Shown here piece by piece: positions 1 through 11,200 of a DNA stretch of 64,000 nt. The first letter of the stretch is position 1. Each line of letters begins with the position of its first letter. Origin of the DNA: Pseudomonas simiae. GTDB taxonomy: Bacteria; Pseudomonadota; Gammaproteobacteria; Pseudomonadales; Pseudomonadaceae. The position numbers were made by a program, and so were the translations under genes. The notes below the pieces were generated by a model, which was not told the DNA's origin, searched no databases, and saw nothing but the letters and a program-made list of their open reading frames with translations. The stretch spans positions 124,001 to 188,000 of the forward strand of contig NZ_FOKB01000004.1 in assembly GCF_900111895.1 (NCBI RefSeq), given 5' to 3'.

Positions 1-489
1 CGAAAGGATGGTCGAGGCCAGGTCGTACAGCTGGCCCTTCTGCAGCACGTCCGAGGTCAGCGACAGCACCATGATCGGCGCCTGGGACGGGTTGATCTTT
101 TTGTAGGTCGGCATGCTGCGCATACCGCTGGGCAGCAGGTTGCGCGAGGCGTTGATTGCCGCCTGCACTTCCCGCGCTGCGCCGTTGATATCACGGTCGG
201 AGTCAAATGCGAGGATTACCCGAGTAGAGCCCTGGCTCGACGAGCTGCTCATGGTGGTAATGCCGGCAATCGAGCCAAACGAGCGCTCCAGCGGCGTGGC
301 CACGGTAGACGCCATCACCTCAGGGCTCGCGCCGGGCAAACTCGCCGATACAACGATTACCGGAAAGTCGATCTGCGGCAGCGGCGACACCGGCAGCAGG
401 TTGAAGCTGACACCGCCCAGCAACATGATCGCCAGGCTCAGCAGCATGGTCGCTACCGGCCGACGAATGAAAGGTCCGGACAGGTTCAT
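1..489 (-). CDS. muxC: RND efflux permease MuxC/MdtC, N-terminal part (cut by window edge)
   Basis: This is the first ~163 residues of an inner-membrane RND (HAE1) transporter. It opens with the typical [20 protein letters not shown] first transmembrane helix, followed by the start of the porter domain with a [10 protein letters not shown] motif. The ATG at 489 overlaps the TGA of the preceding RND gene by 4 bp (ATGA), so the two are translationally coupled. MdtB/MdtC-type pumps work as a heterotrimer of two RND proteins, and the adjacent gene supplies the partner. In pseudomonads this system is named MuxABC-OpmB. An outer-membrane factor would be expected downstream, outside the window. Confidence 0.9.
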   Translation of the reverse strand, partial: MNLSGPFIRRPVATMLLSLAIMLLGGVSFNLLPVSPLPQIDFPVIVVSASLPGASPEVMASTVATPLERSFGSIAGITTMSSSSSQGSTRVILAFDSDRDINGAAREVQAAINASRNLLPSGMRSMPTYKKINPSQAPIMVLSLTSDVLQKGQLYDLASTILS

Positions 490-3400
490 GACTCAACCGG
501 CTCCAGGCTTTGCGGCTCTTTACGCCAGCGACGGCCAAGGCGATCGAAGTACAGGTAGATCACCGGCGTGGTGAACAGAGTCAGCACCTGGCTGACCAGC
601 AGACCACCGACCATCACCAAGCCCAAGGGTTGACGCAATTCGGCACCGGATCCCGTGGCGAGCATCAACGGCACCGCGCCAAACAGCGCAGCCAGGGTGG
701 TCATCAGGATCGGCCGAAAGCGCAGCAGTGCCGCCTGGTAGATCGCGGTCTGCGGGTCGAGGCCCTGGTTGCGTTCGGCGTCGAGGGCAAAGTCGATCAT
801 CATGATCGCGTTCTTCTTGACGATACCGATCAGCAAGATAATGCCGATGATCGCGATCATGCCCAGGTCATTGCCACTGAGCAGCAACGCCAGCAAGGCG
901 CCCACGGCCGCCGACGGCAAGGTCGAGAGAATGGTGATCGGATGGATATAGCTCTCGTAGAGCACGCCCAACACGATGTACATGGTGACCACCGCCGCCA
1001 GGATCAACAACAAGGTACTCGACAACGAGGCTTCGAAGGCCTGGGCCGCGCCCTGGAACTGGGTCTGCACGCCCACCGGCATGCCAATGTCTTTCTGGGT
1101 CTGGTTGATCAGTTCCACCCCTTTGCCCAGCGCAACGCCGGGGGCCAGGTTGAACGACATCATCACTGCCGGGAACTGGCCGATATGCGCTATCGCCAAT
1201 TGGGCCTGACGCTGTTCCACATGGGCCAGGCTGGACAGGCGCACCTGGCCACCATCGGTGGTTTTCACATGGATCTGGTTCAGCGCCTCCGGCCCCAGGG
1301 TTTCGCCGGACTGGGCCTGCAATACCACACGGTACTGGCTGGCCTGGGTGTAGATGGTGGAAATCTGCCGCTGGCCGAACGCGTCATACAATGCGTCGGT
1401 GATGGTCGACACGCTGACGCCCAGGCGCGAAGCCGCATCGCGGTCGATCACCAGGTACACCTGCAAACCCTTGTCCTGCAGGTCGCTGGCAACGTCGGTG
1501 AGTTCGGGCAACTGGCTCAACGCGTGCACCAGCTTGTCGCTCCACAACGCCAGCAACTCGGCATCGGGTGAGGACATGCTGAACTGGTACTGGGTGCGGC
1601 TGACGCGGTCTTCAATGGTCAGGTCCTGCACCGGCTGCATGAACAGGCGGATACCCACCAGCTTATCGATTTCCGGCTGCAAACGCGTGATCACCTGGGC
1701 AGCGCTCAAATCGCGCTGGCCGTGGGCCTTGAGGTTGATCAGCAGGCGCCCGCTGTTGAGGGTCGCGTTATCGCCGTCCACGCCAATGTAGGAAGACAGG
1801 CTTTCCACTGCCGGATCGGCCAGGATGATCTTGGCCAATTCCTGCTGGCGCTGGCTCATAGCGGCGAAGGAAATTGACTGCGGCGCTTCGGAAATACCCT
1901 GGATCACCCCGGTGTCCTGCACGGGAAAGAAGCCCTTGGGCACCACCAGGTACAGCACCACGGTCAGGCCCAGGGTGGCGATGGCGACCAGCAGGGTCAG
2001 CGGCTGGTGCTTGAGCACCCACTGCAACATGCTGCCGTAACGCGCGATCAACCAATCGATCCAGGCGCCGCTGGCCTTGTAGAAACGGCTTTGTTCTTCT
2101 TCCTTGGGTTCGCGCTTGAGCAAGCGTGCGCACATCATTGGCGTGAGGGTCAGCGACACCACCAGGGAAATCAGGATCGCCACCGCGAGGGTGATGGCGA
2201 ACTCACGGAACAAGCGCCCCACCACGTCAGCCATGAACAGCAGGGGAATCAGCACCGCGATCAGCGACAGGGTCAGGGAAATCAGGGTGAAGCCGATCTG
2301 CTTGGCGCCCTTGAGTGCGGCGGCCAGCGGGGTCTCGCCTTCTTCGATGTAACGGGAAATGTTCTCCAGCATCACGATGGCATCGTCCACCACAAACCCG
2401 GTGGCGATGGTCAATGCCATCAGCGTCAGGTTGTTGATGGAGAACCCCGCCAGGTACATCACGCCAAAGGTGCCCACCAGGGACAGCGGTACGGCAATGG
2501 ACGGAATGAGCGTGGCGCTGACCCGGCGCAGGAACAGGAAGGTCACCATCACCACCAGGGCAATGGCGATGAGCAATTCATGCTGTACGTCTTTTACCGA
2601 GGCGCGGATGGTCTGGGTGCGGTCGGTGAGCACCGTCACATCGAGGCCGGCCGGCAGGTTGTCGGTGATGCTCGGCAGCAGCGCCTTGATGCGGTCCACC
2701 ACCTCGATCACGTTGGCCCCTGGCTGGCGCTGGATATTCAGCAGCACGGCCTGGTTTTGGTTGGCCCAGGCGGCGAGGCGTTCGTTTTCGGCGCCGTCGA
2801 CGATCTGCGCCACGTCCTTGAGGCGCAGCGGCGCGCCATTGTTGTAGGCGAGGATCAGTTCGGCGTATTGCTGGGGCGAGACCAACTGGTCGTTGGCGTC
2901 GAGCATCGACACCCGCGTTGGGCCGTCGAAGTTACCCTTGGGCTGATTGACGTTGGACGCCGCGATCAGCGTGCGCACGTCCGACAGGTTCAAGCCATTG
3001 GCTGCCAGGGCTTCGGGGTTGACCTTGATGCGCACGGCCTGGCGCTGGCCGCCGGCGATGCTGACCATGCCGACGCCGCTGATCTGCGCGATTTTCTGCG
3101 CCATGCGCGTGTCGACCAGGTCATTGAGCTTGGGCAGCAGCATGGTCTTGGAAGTGATCGCAAGGGTCAGCACCGGGGTATCCGCCGGGTTGACCTTGTT
3201 GTACACCGGCGGCGCCGGCAAGTCCTTGGGCAGCAGGTTGGTGGCAGCGTTGATCGCGGCCTGCACTTGTTGCTCGGCGACATCCATATTGATGTCGAGG
3301 TTGAAACGCAGGGTCAGCACCGACGCACCGCCGGAGCTGGTGGAGGCCATCTGCGTGAGGCCCGGCATTTGCCCGAACTGGCGTTCCAGCGGCGCGGTGA

Positions 3401-3587
3401 CCGCACTCGTCATCACGTCCGGGCTCGCGCCGGGGTACAGGGTCATCACCCGGATGGTCGGGTAATCCACCTGGGGCAAGGCCGACACCGGCAGCAAGCG
3501 GTACGCGATGATGCCGGCCAGAACAATGGCCAGCATGCTCAGCGTGGTGGCGACCGGGCGAAGGATAAACAGCCGCGACAGGTTCAT
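486..3587 (-). CDS. muxB: RND efflux permease MuxB/MdtB
   Basis: A full-length 1033-residue RND permease, the normal size for HAE1 pumps. It has the N-terminal [19 protein letters not shown] helix, a large periplasmic porter domain, and a TM4 segment with the conserved acidic pair in [16 protein letters not shown] that carries the proton relay. A second half repeats the topology. Its ATG overlaps the muxA stop by 4 bp and its stop overlaps the muxC start by 4 bp, giving a tightly coupled muxA-muxB-muxC operon. By homology it forms the inner-membrane part of a tripartite drug efflux pump with MuxC, the MuxA adaptor and an outer-membrane channel. The substrate cannot be read from sequence. Confidence 0.93.
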   Translation of the reverse strand: MNLSRLFILRPVATTLSMLAIVLAGIIAYRLLPVSALPQVDYPTIRVMTLYPGASPDVMTSAVTAPLERQFGQMPGLTQMASTSSGGASVLTLRFNLDINMDVAEQQVQAAINAATNLLPKDLPAPPVYNKVNPADTPVLTLAITSKTMLLPKLNDLVDTRMAQKIAQISGVGMVSIAGGQRQAVRIKVNPEALAANGLNLSDVRTLIAASNVNQPKGNFDGPTRVSMLDANDQLVSPQQYAELILAYNNGAPLRLKDVAQIVDGAENERLAAWANQNQAVLLNIQRQPGANVIEVVDRIKALLPSITDNLPAGLDVTVLTDRTQTIRASVKDVQHELLIAIALVVMVTFLFLRRVSATLIPSIAVPLSLVGTFGVMYLAGFSINNLTLMALTIATGFVVDDAIVMLENISRYIEEGETPLAAALKGAKQIGFTLISLTLSLIAVLIPLLFMADVVGRLFREFAITLAVAILISLVVSLTLTPMMCARLLKREPKEEEQSRFYKASGAWIDWLIARYGSMLQWVLKHQPLTLLVAIATLGLTVVLYLVVPKGFFPVQDTGVIQGISEAPQSISFAAMSQRQQELAKIILADPAVESLSSYIGVDGDNATLNSGRLLINLKAHGQRDLSAAQVITRLQPEIDKLVGIRLFMQPVQDLTIEDRVSRTQYQFSMSSPDAELLALWSDKLVHALSQLPELTDVASDLQDKGLQVYLVIDRDAASRLGVSVSTITDALYDAFGQRQISTIYTQASQYRVVLQAQSGETLGPEALNQIHVKTTDGGQVRLSSLAHVEQRQAQLAIAHIGQFPAVMMSFNLAPGVALGKGVELINQTQKDIGMPVGVQTQFQGAAQAFEASLSSTLLLILAAVVTMYIVLGVLYESYIHPITILSTLPSAAVGALLALLLSGNDLGMIAIIGIILLIGIVKKNAIMMIDFALDAERNQGLDPQTAIYQAALLRFRPILMTTLAALFGAVPLMLATGSGAELRQPLGLVMVGGLLVSQVLTLFTTPVIYLYFDRLGRRWRKEPQSLEPVES

Positions 3588-4885
3588 GAACCGACCTTTT
3601 GCGCCTTGCCGGCGGTGGTGCCGGTCTCCCCTTTCGCCGCTGGCTTGCCTTGCAGGTGTTCGGTCGGGGTGGTCGGCACTTCGCTGCTGTCGTTCACCAC
3701 TTCGATCTCGCTGCCGTCCTTGAGGCGGTCGGTACCTTCCAGGACCACGCGGTCGCCGGCTTTGAGGCCTTCTTTGATCACGGTGTTGTCGCCGTCGGTA
3801 TCACCCACCACCAGGGGCTGCACCTTGACCTTCTTGTCACCGTCGAGCACGTAGACGAAGGTACCGGTGTTGCCGAACTGGATCGCCGCCGACGGCGCCA
3901 GCACTACGTTGTGCAAGGTATCGGCCAGCAGGTGCACATTGACGAACTGATTGGGGAACAGCGCCTGGTCCTTGTTATCGAAGCGTGCCTTGAATTTCAG
4001 GGTACCGGTGGTCACGTCGATCTGGTTGTCCAGGCTTTGCAGCACACCCACGGCCTGTTGCTTCACATCACCACGGTCCCAGGCTTCCACCGGCAGCTTG
4101 TTGCCGGCGTGGTAGCGGGTGAGCACGGTTTCCAGGGTGTTTTCCGGCAGCGTGAAGGCCACGCTGATCGGCTGGGTCTGGGTGATCACGGCCAGGAACG
4201 TGGTGTCGTTGGCCGCCACCAGGTTGCCGACGTCCACTTGACGCAGGCCGACACGGCCGCTTATGGGCGCGCGGATCTTGGTGAATTCGAGGTTGAGCTT
4301 GGCGTCATCCACCGCACCCTGGTTGGTCTTGACCGTACCCTGGTATTGCAAAACCAGCGCTTCAGCGGTGTCCAGGGTCTGCTTGGCAATACTGTCCTGG
4401 GCATACAGGTCGCGGTAACGTTGCACGTCGACCTGGGCGTTTTTCAACTGGGCCTGATTCTGCATCAGCGTGCCCTGGGCCTGGAGCAAGGCGTTCTGGT
4501 AGCTGCGCGGGTCGATCTCGGCGAGCAGATCCCCAGCCTTGACCATTTGCCCTTCTTCAAAGGCGATCTTCACCAGCTCGCCGCCCACCCGGCTGCGCAC
4601 ATTGATGGTGTTGAGTGCGGTGACCGTGCCCAACGCCTTGTAGTACACCGGAAACTCGCCCAGCACCGCAGGCGCCACACGCACTGGCACCGGGCCGGTG
4701 GATCCACCGAAGCCTGGGCGCATCATCCCCGTTTTGCCGGCATGCCCCGCGGGCTTCTCGGCGCCGTCTTTATGGCTGCCGGGCCAGAATTTCCAGCACA
4801 GGCCGGCGATAACCAGCAACACAAGCAGGCCGAACAGCCAGCGGCGGGACTTACGGGGGGAGGATTGCATGGAGTGATCAACCAT
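3584..4885 (-). CDS. muxA: RND efflux periplasmic adaptor MuxA/MdtA
   Basis: A membrane-fusion protein of 433 residues. It has a short cytoplasmic N-terminus, one membrane anchor (about residues 15-32, [18 protein letters not shown]), a lipoyl/barrel-sandwich region around [16 protein letters not shown], an alpha-hairpin and beta-barrel domains ([12 protein letters not shown]). It bridges the MuxBC pump to the outer-membrane channel. It is first in the minus-strand operon. Two in-frame ATGs (4885 and 4870) are possible; neither has a clear ribosome-binding site, so the outer one was kept. The C-terminal ~40 residues are a low-complexity polar tail typical of MdtA. Confidence 0.92.
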   Translation of the reverse strand: MVDHSMQSSPRKSRRWLFGLLVLLVIAGLCWKFWPGSHKDGAEKPAGHAGKTGMMRPGFGGSTGPVPVRVAPAVLGEFPVYYKALGTVTALNTINVRSRVGGELVKIAFEEGQMVKAGDLLAEIDPRSYQNALLQAQGTLMQNQAQLKNAQVDVQRYRDLYAQDSIAKQTLDTAEALVLQYQGTVKTNQGAVDDAKLNLEFTKIRAPISGRVGLRQVDVGNLVAANDTTFLAVITQTQPISVAFTLPENTLETVLTRYHAGNKLPVEAWDRGDVKQQAVGVLQSLDNQIDVTTGTLKFKARFDNKDQALFPNQFVNVHLLADTLHNVVLAPSAAIQFGNTGTFVYVLDGDKKVKVQPLVVGDTDGDNTVIKEGLKAGDRVVLEGTDRLKDGSEIEVVNDSSEVPTTPTEHLQGKPAAKGETGTTAGKAQKVGS

Positions 4886-5035
4886 TGGGCGCGAGAGCTT
4901 CTTCTTGGGGAGGCTGAAAGATAAGCACTGGGGCGCATTTAGAAAAGCGCCTTTACCGGCTATTTACCTTGGGCTTACAACTTTTAACTTATGCGACTTA
5001 GTCCTACGGCGGTTTCGCTAAGCATCTGAGCTACA

Positions 5036-5065
5036 AATAAAAACGGCCTGGACTAGGCCAGGCCG
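5036..5065 (-). terminator. Rho-independent terminator of tpx
   Basis: Read on the minus strand, an 8-bp GC stem (CGGCCTGG/CCAGGCCG) with a short loop is followed directly by a T-rich tract (GTTTTTATTT). It lies ~52 bp beyond the tpx stop codon, so it ends tpx transcription and separates it from muxA. The rest of 4886-5117 shows no gene and presumably holds the mux promoter. Confidence 0.85.
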
Positions 5066-5117
5066 CAATCTTGCATCACGCGTGTTACTGCAAAACGACA
5101 GTAACGTACCGAAACAG

Positions 5118-5618
5118 TTACTTCAAAACAGCCAGGGCTGCTTCGTAGTTAGGCTCTTGGCCGATTTCAGGCACCAGTTCGCTGTGCAGCACGTTGTTGT
5201 TTTCGTCCAGCACCACCACGGCGCGGGCGGTCAGGCCTTGCAGCGGGCCGTCAGCCAGCGAAACGCCGTAGTCCACTGCGAAGTCGGCGTTGCGGAAGTC
5301 CGACAGGCTCAGCACATTGTCCAGGCCTTCAGTGCCGCAGAAACGCTTCTGGGCAAACGGCAGGTCAGAGGAAATGCACAGCACGACCGTGTTGCTCAGG
5401 TCGTTGGCCTGGGCGTTGAACTTGCGCACCGAAGTGGCGCAGGTCGGGGTGTCAACGCTTGGGAAGATGTTCAGGACCTTACGCTTGCCGGCGAAGGTTT
5501 CCAGGGACGCTTGCGACAGGTCGACAGCAACAAGGCTGAACTCAGGAGCGGTGGAACCGGTTTTCGGCAATTCGCCTTCAACCTGGACAGGGTTACCACG
5601 AAGGGTGACTTGAGCCAT
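5118..5618 (-). CDS. tpx: Thiol peroxidase Tpx
   Basis: A 166-residue atypical 2-Cys peroxiredoxin that reduces H2O2 and organic hydroperoxides using thioredoxin. The peroxidatic Cys is C60 in [14 protein letters not shown] and the resolving Cys is C94 in QKRFCGTEG. This is the Tpx arrangement, with both cysteines in one chain. The start is supported by an AAGGA ribosome-binding site 8 nt upstream (CATAAGGATTCCGTTC-ATG on the minus strand). It is a single gene, with its own terminator downstream and a divergent glycosyltransferase upstream. Confidence 0.96.
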   Translation of the reverse strand: MAQVTLRGNPVQVEGELPKTGSTAPEFSLVAVDLSQASLETFAGKRKVLNIFPSVDTPTCATSVRKFNAQANDLSNTVVLCISSDLPFAQKRFCGTEGLDNVLSLSDFRNADFAVDYGVSLADGPLQGLTARAVVVLDENNNVLHSELVPEIGQEPNYEAALAVLK

Positions 5619-5770
5619 GAACGGAATCCTTATGCTGATGTGGGTTTAACGAATTCGAGAGGTCGAAGTTAACCACAAACTACGGCGTCTACCTACCGCC
5701 AGCGATAAATTGTCATGCCTTCGGTTATGGTTTAATTGCGCGCTTTGCGCCCAGCCCTTCAAGGAAAACG

Positions 5771-7066
5771 ATGTCGATGAATGCCCCTGCCACCAAAGTC
5801 CTGGTCATTGGATACGTCTGGCCGGAACCCCGCTCCTCGGCCGCAGGCGGGCATATGATGCAGATCCTTGAAAGCTTTCTTGCACAAGGTTGGGACATCA
5901 CCTTCAGCAGCCCAGCGACGATTGGGGAACACAAGGCCGATTTGCCTGCCCTGGGTATCGCCGAGTGCGCCATCGAGCTCAATAACAGCAGTTTCGATGA
6001 TTTTATCCGCGATCTGGCCCCGGATATCGTGTTGTTCGACCGTTTCATGATGGAAGAACAGTTCGGCTGGCGCGTCGAGAAATGCTGCCCAAGCGCCCTG
6101 CGCGTGCTGGAAACCTCCGACTTGCAGAGCCTGCGCGACGCACGTCACCAGCGGTTCAAGGATCACTTGAAGGCGCACCCCGACAGCGACGACTTCAGTG
6201 CCTTGTTCTCCCCGGCACTGCAGGCAGAGTTCACACTGATGGCCGATACCGACCTGGCCAAGCGCGAGATCGCGGCCATCTACCGTTGCGACATCAGCCT
6301 GATGATTTCCGACGTGGAAATCCGCCTGCTCACCGAGCACTTCAAGGTGCCACCCGCCCTGCTCCACTGGTGCCCGCTGATGGTGGAGCCGCCGACCGAA
6401 GCCTTCGCGCCGTTTGAAGACCGCGCGCACTTTCTCAGCATCGGCAACTTCCGCCACGCGCCCAACTGGGATGCGGTGCTCTGGATGAAAAACAGCCTGT
6501 GGCCGCTGATCCGCCAGCAGTTGCCGGGGGCGCAGTTGCACATCTATGGCGCCTACACCCCGCCCAAAGCCACCGCCTTGCATAACCCGACGCAGGGTTT
6601 TCATGTCATGAACTGGGCCGAAGATGCCTTGCAGGTGATGACCGCCGCGCGTATCTGCCTGGCGCCCCTGCGCTTCGGCGCCGGCATCAAGGGCAAACTG
6701 GCGGACGCGATGCTCTGCGGCACGCCGAACGTCACCACGCCTATCGGCGCCGAGGCCATGGGTGATGAACAGCCGTGGCCGGGCATGATCGAACACAGCG
6801 CACCTGCCTTGGCGGCGGCTGCCGTGGCGCTCTACCAGAACCGCGAACGCTGGACCCTGGCCCAAGAAAATGGCCGCCAACTGCTCGCCCGCCGCTATGA
6901 CCAGGCCATGCATGGCCCGGCGCTGGTGGCCTGCCTGGAACAGTGCCGCAGCCATCTGAATGCCCATCGCCGGGACAACTTCACCGGCAGCATGCTGCGC
7001 CATCACGCCCATAAAAGTACGCAATACATGTCCCAGTGGATCGAGGCGAAAAACCGCATCGTATAA
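5771..7066 (+). CDS. Glycosyltransferase family 4-like protein
   Basis: A 431-residue two-Rossmann-domain protein resembling GT-B glycosyltransferases. The N-terminal domain begins KVLVIGYVWPEPRSSAAGGH. The C-terminal domain carries SIGNFRHAPNWDAVLWM, a glycosyltransferase-1 segment, and LAPLRFGAGIKGKLADAM, the nucleotide-sugar-binding region with the conserved GAGIKGK loop and following acidic residue. The start is set by an AAGGA ribosome-binding site 7 nt upstream. It stands 72 bp before mtlR on the same strand, with no evident functional link to mannitol. No signal peptide or membrane helix is seen. The sugar donor and acceptor are unknown. Confidence 0.8.
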   Translation: MSMNAPATKVLVIGYVWPEPRSSAAGGHMMQILESFLAQGWDITFSSPATIGEHKADLPALGIAECAIELNNSSFDDFIRDLAPDIVLFDRFMMEEQFGWRVEKCCPSALRVLETSDLQSLRDARHQRFKDHLKAHPDSDDFSALFSPALQAEFTLMADTDLAKREIAAIYRCDISLMISDVEIRLLTEHFKVPPALLHWCPLMVEPPTEAFAPFEDRAHFLSIGNFRHAPNWDAVLWMKNSLWPLIRQQLPGAQLHIYGAYTPPKATALHNPTQGFHVMNWAEDALQVMTAARICLAPLRFGAGIKGKLADAMLCGTPNVTTPIGAEAMGDEQPWPGMIEHSAPALAAAAVALYQNRERWTLAQENGRQLLARRYDQAMHGPALVACLEQCRSHLNAHRRDNFTGSMLRHHAHKSTQYMSQWIEAKNRIV

Positions 7067-7138
7067 ACACGAGTGCTGGCGAGGTCGCGTGCGAGGGGGC
7101 ATTATCCAAGGCAGCAACCACAATAAAGCGACGGCAGC

Positions 7139-8086
7139 ATGACCCGAGCAACGCGAATCACCGACCCTTCCTACGAGCTGATGGACGACCACAACGGCCT
7201 GTCCATCATCTATCGCCAGCATGGTTTCCCCTGCCCGCTGGTGCGCTGGCACTTCCACAAGGAATACGAACTGCACCTGATCGTCGCCAGCTCCGGCAAG
7301 GTGTTCATCGGCGACTACATCGGTAACTTCTACCCGGAAAGCCTGTTTCTCACCGGTCCCAACCTGCCCCACAACTGGATCAGCCAGGTGGAGGAAGACG
7401 AGGTGGTGCCCAAACGCGACATGCTGGTGAATTTCACCGATGAGCTGTTTGAAGGTGGCAGCCAGATCTTCGCCGAACTCAAGACCTTGGCGCCGCTGCT
7501 GGAGCGTGCGCAATACGGTATCGAGTTTCGCTGCAAACGCACGATTACCCAGGCGATGACCTTGATGCAACGCATCGAGGACGCCCAGGGCATGGCGCGC
7601 CTGGGGCACTTCTTTATCCTGCTGGAAGCCTTGAGTGCGTGTGAGGACTACCAGTTGCTGTCGGGTGCCACTACCCCGCAGCTGGCCGACGAGCACAGCA
7701 TCGACCGCACCAACCGCGCGGTGGACTACATTTTCGCCCATTACGCCCGTGAGTTGCCGCTGGAGGAAGTGGCGGAATATCTAGGAATGAAACCCACCTA
7801 TTTCTCCCGAGTATTCAAACAGGCCACCGGGCGCACGTTTATCGAATTTGTGAACCGGTTGCGCATCAGCAAATCATGCGAATTGCTGGCAGACGGCGAC
7901 AAGGCCGTGACCGATGTGTGCTTCGAGTCGGGCTTCAATAACATCTCCAACTTCAACCGGCGCTTTCAGCAACTCAAGGGCATGACACCCTCCCACTACC
8001 GACGCCTGGCAGTGCAACGGCTCACCGAAGAAAACCGCGGCCAGCACCTTACGACACCAGCAAACGGCTACAGATCAGGGCCTTAA
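7139..8086 (+). CDS. mtlR: AraC-family mannitol/polyol operon activator MtlR
   Basis: A 315-residue AraC/XylS regulator. The N-terminal cupin-like sensor domain contains RWHFHKEYELHLIV. The C-terminal double helix-turn-helix (about residues 195-300) contains LEEVAEYLGMKPTYFSRVFKQ and CFESGFNNISNFNRRFQ. In P. fluorescens MtlR activates mtlEFGKDYZ in response to mannitol, sorbitol and arabitol. That operon lies downstream on the same strand here, which supports the assignment. In the classical arrangement mtlR directly precedes mtlE; in this window a 6.4-kb toxin-like gene separates them. The ribosome-binding site is weak. Confidence 0.88.
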   Translation: MTRATRITDPSYELMDDHNGLSIIYRQHGFPCPLVRWHFHKEYELHLIVASSGKVFIGDYIGNFYPESLFLTGPNLPHNWISQVEEDEVVPKRDMLVNFTDELFEGGSQIFAELKTLAPLLERAQYGIEFRCKRTITQAMTLMQRIEDAQGMARLGHFFILLEALSACEDYQLLSGATTPQLADEHSIDRTNRAVDYIFAHYARELPLEEVAEYLGMKPTYFSRVFKQATGRTFIEFVNRLRISKSCELLADGDKAVTDVCFESGFNNISNFNRRFQQLKGMTPSHYRRLAVQRLTEENRGQHLTTPANGYRSGP

Positions 8087-8209
8087 ACCGTGGCCTTCAC
8101 GCAATGGAACCTTACGAAGTGCCAAGCCACTTAGTGAACACACGCCCAACGCTTCTTTTTCATTCGTTGGATGGCGTATGTTCACACACAGATATAAGGC
8201 CCTCCACTT

Positions 8210-11200
8210 ATGACTGGCGTTCACCGCGTTCGCTTGGCCACCTCTATTACGCCCACGGCCCCCACACTACAAAGCCTGCACGCAGCCGATGAACATTCGG
8301 TGGCCTCCAACGTCATCAGACTTTTTCAGGCTCGTCAAAACAGGCATAGAGACCGCCCGCAGCCCGAATACGCAGTCGATATGCCGAAACACGCCCCGCA
8401 GCGAATACTTGACCTGCTCAGATACACGGTGACCGACGAGCAGCCAAGTCTGGCCGAACAGATCAGTCAATTGATACAAGGCGCCGGTGAGACACTCACA
8501 GACGAAAGAGCACTGCACAACGAAGTCGAACGGCTCCTGAACCAGCCGAGCGCGCTCAATCCGCAAAAAACCTACACCCAACTGATTGACGACATACTCC
8601 AAAGCCCGGCGCGTGCCATGCCCAACAACGGCATTGGTTTTTCTCGAGTTCGCCGAGAACTGCAAAACGCCCACCCTGCGCAAAACGCGGGTAACACCTC
8701 AATCCAGCAGTTCGCCAATGCTCTGGTTGAAGACAGCGACAGCCAACTGGCGATTAATTTTGCCAATTATTTGATCCGCATTCGGGTGGATGCAATCCCA
8801 TACAACCCTGCTCGTGCAGTCCCAATTGCTGTACCGCCCAGCTCAACGTTCGGCCTCGCCTGGAACGAACTGGCTGACGCGCTCGACGCGGAGCCTTTCA
8901 AAACCTTTGCCCAAACCAAAGGCATTGATATTTCCAGTCTTGTCATTAAGGCCAATGGAGACCTGACCGGCCAGAGGAACAATCAAACCTTCAGCTTCTC
9001 TTTGGCACAAAATCCTGAATGGGCCGCCGCTTCATCTGCGGTTTTGACTGCGGCAAGAAAAATGCGCGGGGACATCACGTTCCACGACCGCGAGCATGCA
9101 CCCGCGGAGGACGTCGCAAGCTTTTATCTGGAGCGCGCGCCCCGCTACAACAGCGACGACACGCTGATAGCGATCGACTGGCTGATGAAAGAGAGAAACT
9201 TCCATTCGATAAGTAACACCGATACCTACTACGCGGCTCAATACGCCCCAGTCCAACAGCGCCAAAGAGAGGCAAAACAACAGGTCGCAAACCTGCCACC
9301 GCCTCAGTTGAACCGACTACTGGCCGGTTTCGAGCCCGCATCGGTGGCACAAAAGATCAAGGACGCCGATCAGGCCCTGGCCCGCCTGAGCAGCCAAGCG
9401 ATGGGCAAGTTGTTTGGGATCAAGATTGAAGAACTCCCCGAATATTCGACCTTCAACCTGGTACGTAACAACCTTAAGGATGTGCTGAACGGCGTTGCTT
9501 TTACAGCGTTCGCACAGGAAAAAAATCTTGAAGTGTCGAGCGTCCGGATCAATGCGGCGGACGGGACCTTAAAAGGCACAGTCAATGGCGTCGAAACCAC
9601 CTTCGTGTTGAACGACCTCTCCGGTTGGTCCGAGGTCTGGCCGCAAGTACAACTGGCGGTAGAACGTATGGCGACAGGCTCAGGCGATTACGTCTTCTAT
9701 CCGAGTGCACACTCTGCAGAGGTTTCAGAGGTGCTGCGTTTTTACGCGGAAGAAGGACCGCCTCAAAATGACGCTCCTAACCCTGGCTGGGCGCGAAGAG
9801 CGCGCGAAGGGAGTCTGCGCAGAAGTGCCGAAATCACCCAAGTCGACGGCTTCAAGGCATTGGTGGGTACACCCACTGACGATGCCCGCTCGCTCAGCGT
9901 GCGCGAGGTGCAGCAGGCCGTCATCTCACAGCTCACTGGGAAGCCAATGAACCTTTCGCCGCTTGAAACCCTGGCGGCGGCAGCCAAGGTCAATGTGCCA
10001 CAGAGCGACCCCGCACCGCCCGTAAACGCGGCACCAGACCTCGACACCCCAGAAGACATCCTGGCACGCGCCGAAGGCGAACTGATCGACACTGCGCATC
10101 GCGTGATGCTTGAGCTCAAGAGCGACCCGACGCCCCCTGCCTCAAAAAAGGTTGAGCCGGTCCCGGCCAACAGCCTGTTCGGACAATGGCGCGCTTACTT
10201 GGACAAAGCCCTGAAAAGCAGCGGCTTTACCGAGTGGGCCGCGAAACAGGGCATCGACCTAAGTACCTTGCGCTTTGACCCAACGGACCGCGCACTGATC
10301 GGTAAGGTCAACGGCGTTGAGCAACGCTTTACAGCCACTGATTTTACGAAAAGATACCCGGAACAGCATTTTGACGTACTCACCCCAGTGTTGACCGCTG
10401 CCGAGGCATTCACCGCACATGGAAAACCGATCACGCTGGCTCAGGCCAACGACAGCAGCGCATCCTTTGAATGGTTGGCCAATTTTTATTCCATCAGTAC
10501 CGACTACGACAGCGAGGCGTTCACACGCCATACGGAGCTGATGGGCCGAACATTGGCATTTCCAACGCCACCTGAAAACCCAGGGAAAATCGTGAGCTGG
10601 TTGAACCAGCGCAAAATCGCGTTAGGCGACAGCAATGACAGGCATGCGCTGATTCATCAGCTTAAATTCGGGAATGTTGATAACGACGCCACAACCCGCT
10701 TTACGGTGGATCCGGACTCTAGCCACCAGCCCAAGGGCACCACGACACTCCAGAAGTTTCTGTCAGACCACGGCTGGTATGGCGCCACGTCGGCCGCACA
10801 GGTCGATAATTTGTTACAGGCGTTGCAAACCCAGATCCCGCAGGCACCTGCCCTGGGCAACCAATGGGGCTTCTTGTCCACTGACTTACCGTTGAGTGCT
10901 GAGCAACGCAGCGCGGTGGGTGAGCTCGTCAAAACGTCTATTGGAAACCACAGCACCCTTCTCAGCTTCTTGAGTTCCGGGGTTTCCAACCTGAGCAGCG
11001 ACCCTGATCAGGCACTGCAACAGCTCCTCTCCAGTGACATCGCCCTGGAGCTCGCCACACACTTGCAAACCGCAATGAAGGGCGCTGCTACCCCAACCAG
11101 CCTAAAGCAATGGCTATTGACCGCGCTTGTGCTAGCGCTTGATCCAACGGCCGGCACCCAGCGCAATCGCGTTGCAGGTTTCGACTTCATGTGGCCTGCG

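Noticed and set aside
2007..3854. 615-codon open frame antisense to muxB/muxA
   Set aside because: Its protein is rich in His, Gln, Arg and Gly with no recognisable domain. It mirrors the third-codon GC bias of a well-supported RND gene on the other strand.
5759..7741. 660-codon open frame antisense to the glycosyltransferase and mtlR
   Set aside because: It spans two convincing plus-strand genes and their gap, and the composition is typical of a GC-rich shadow frame.
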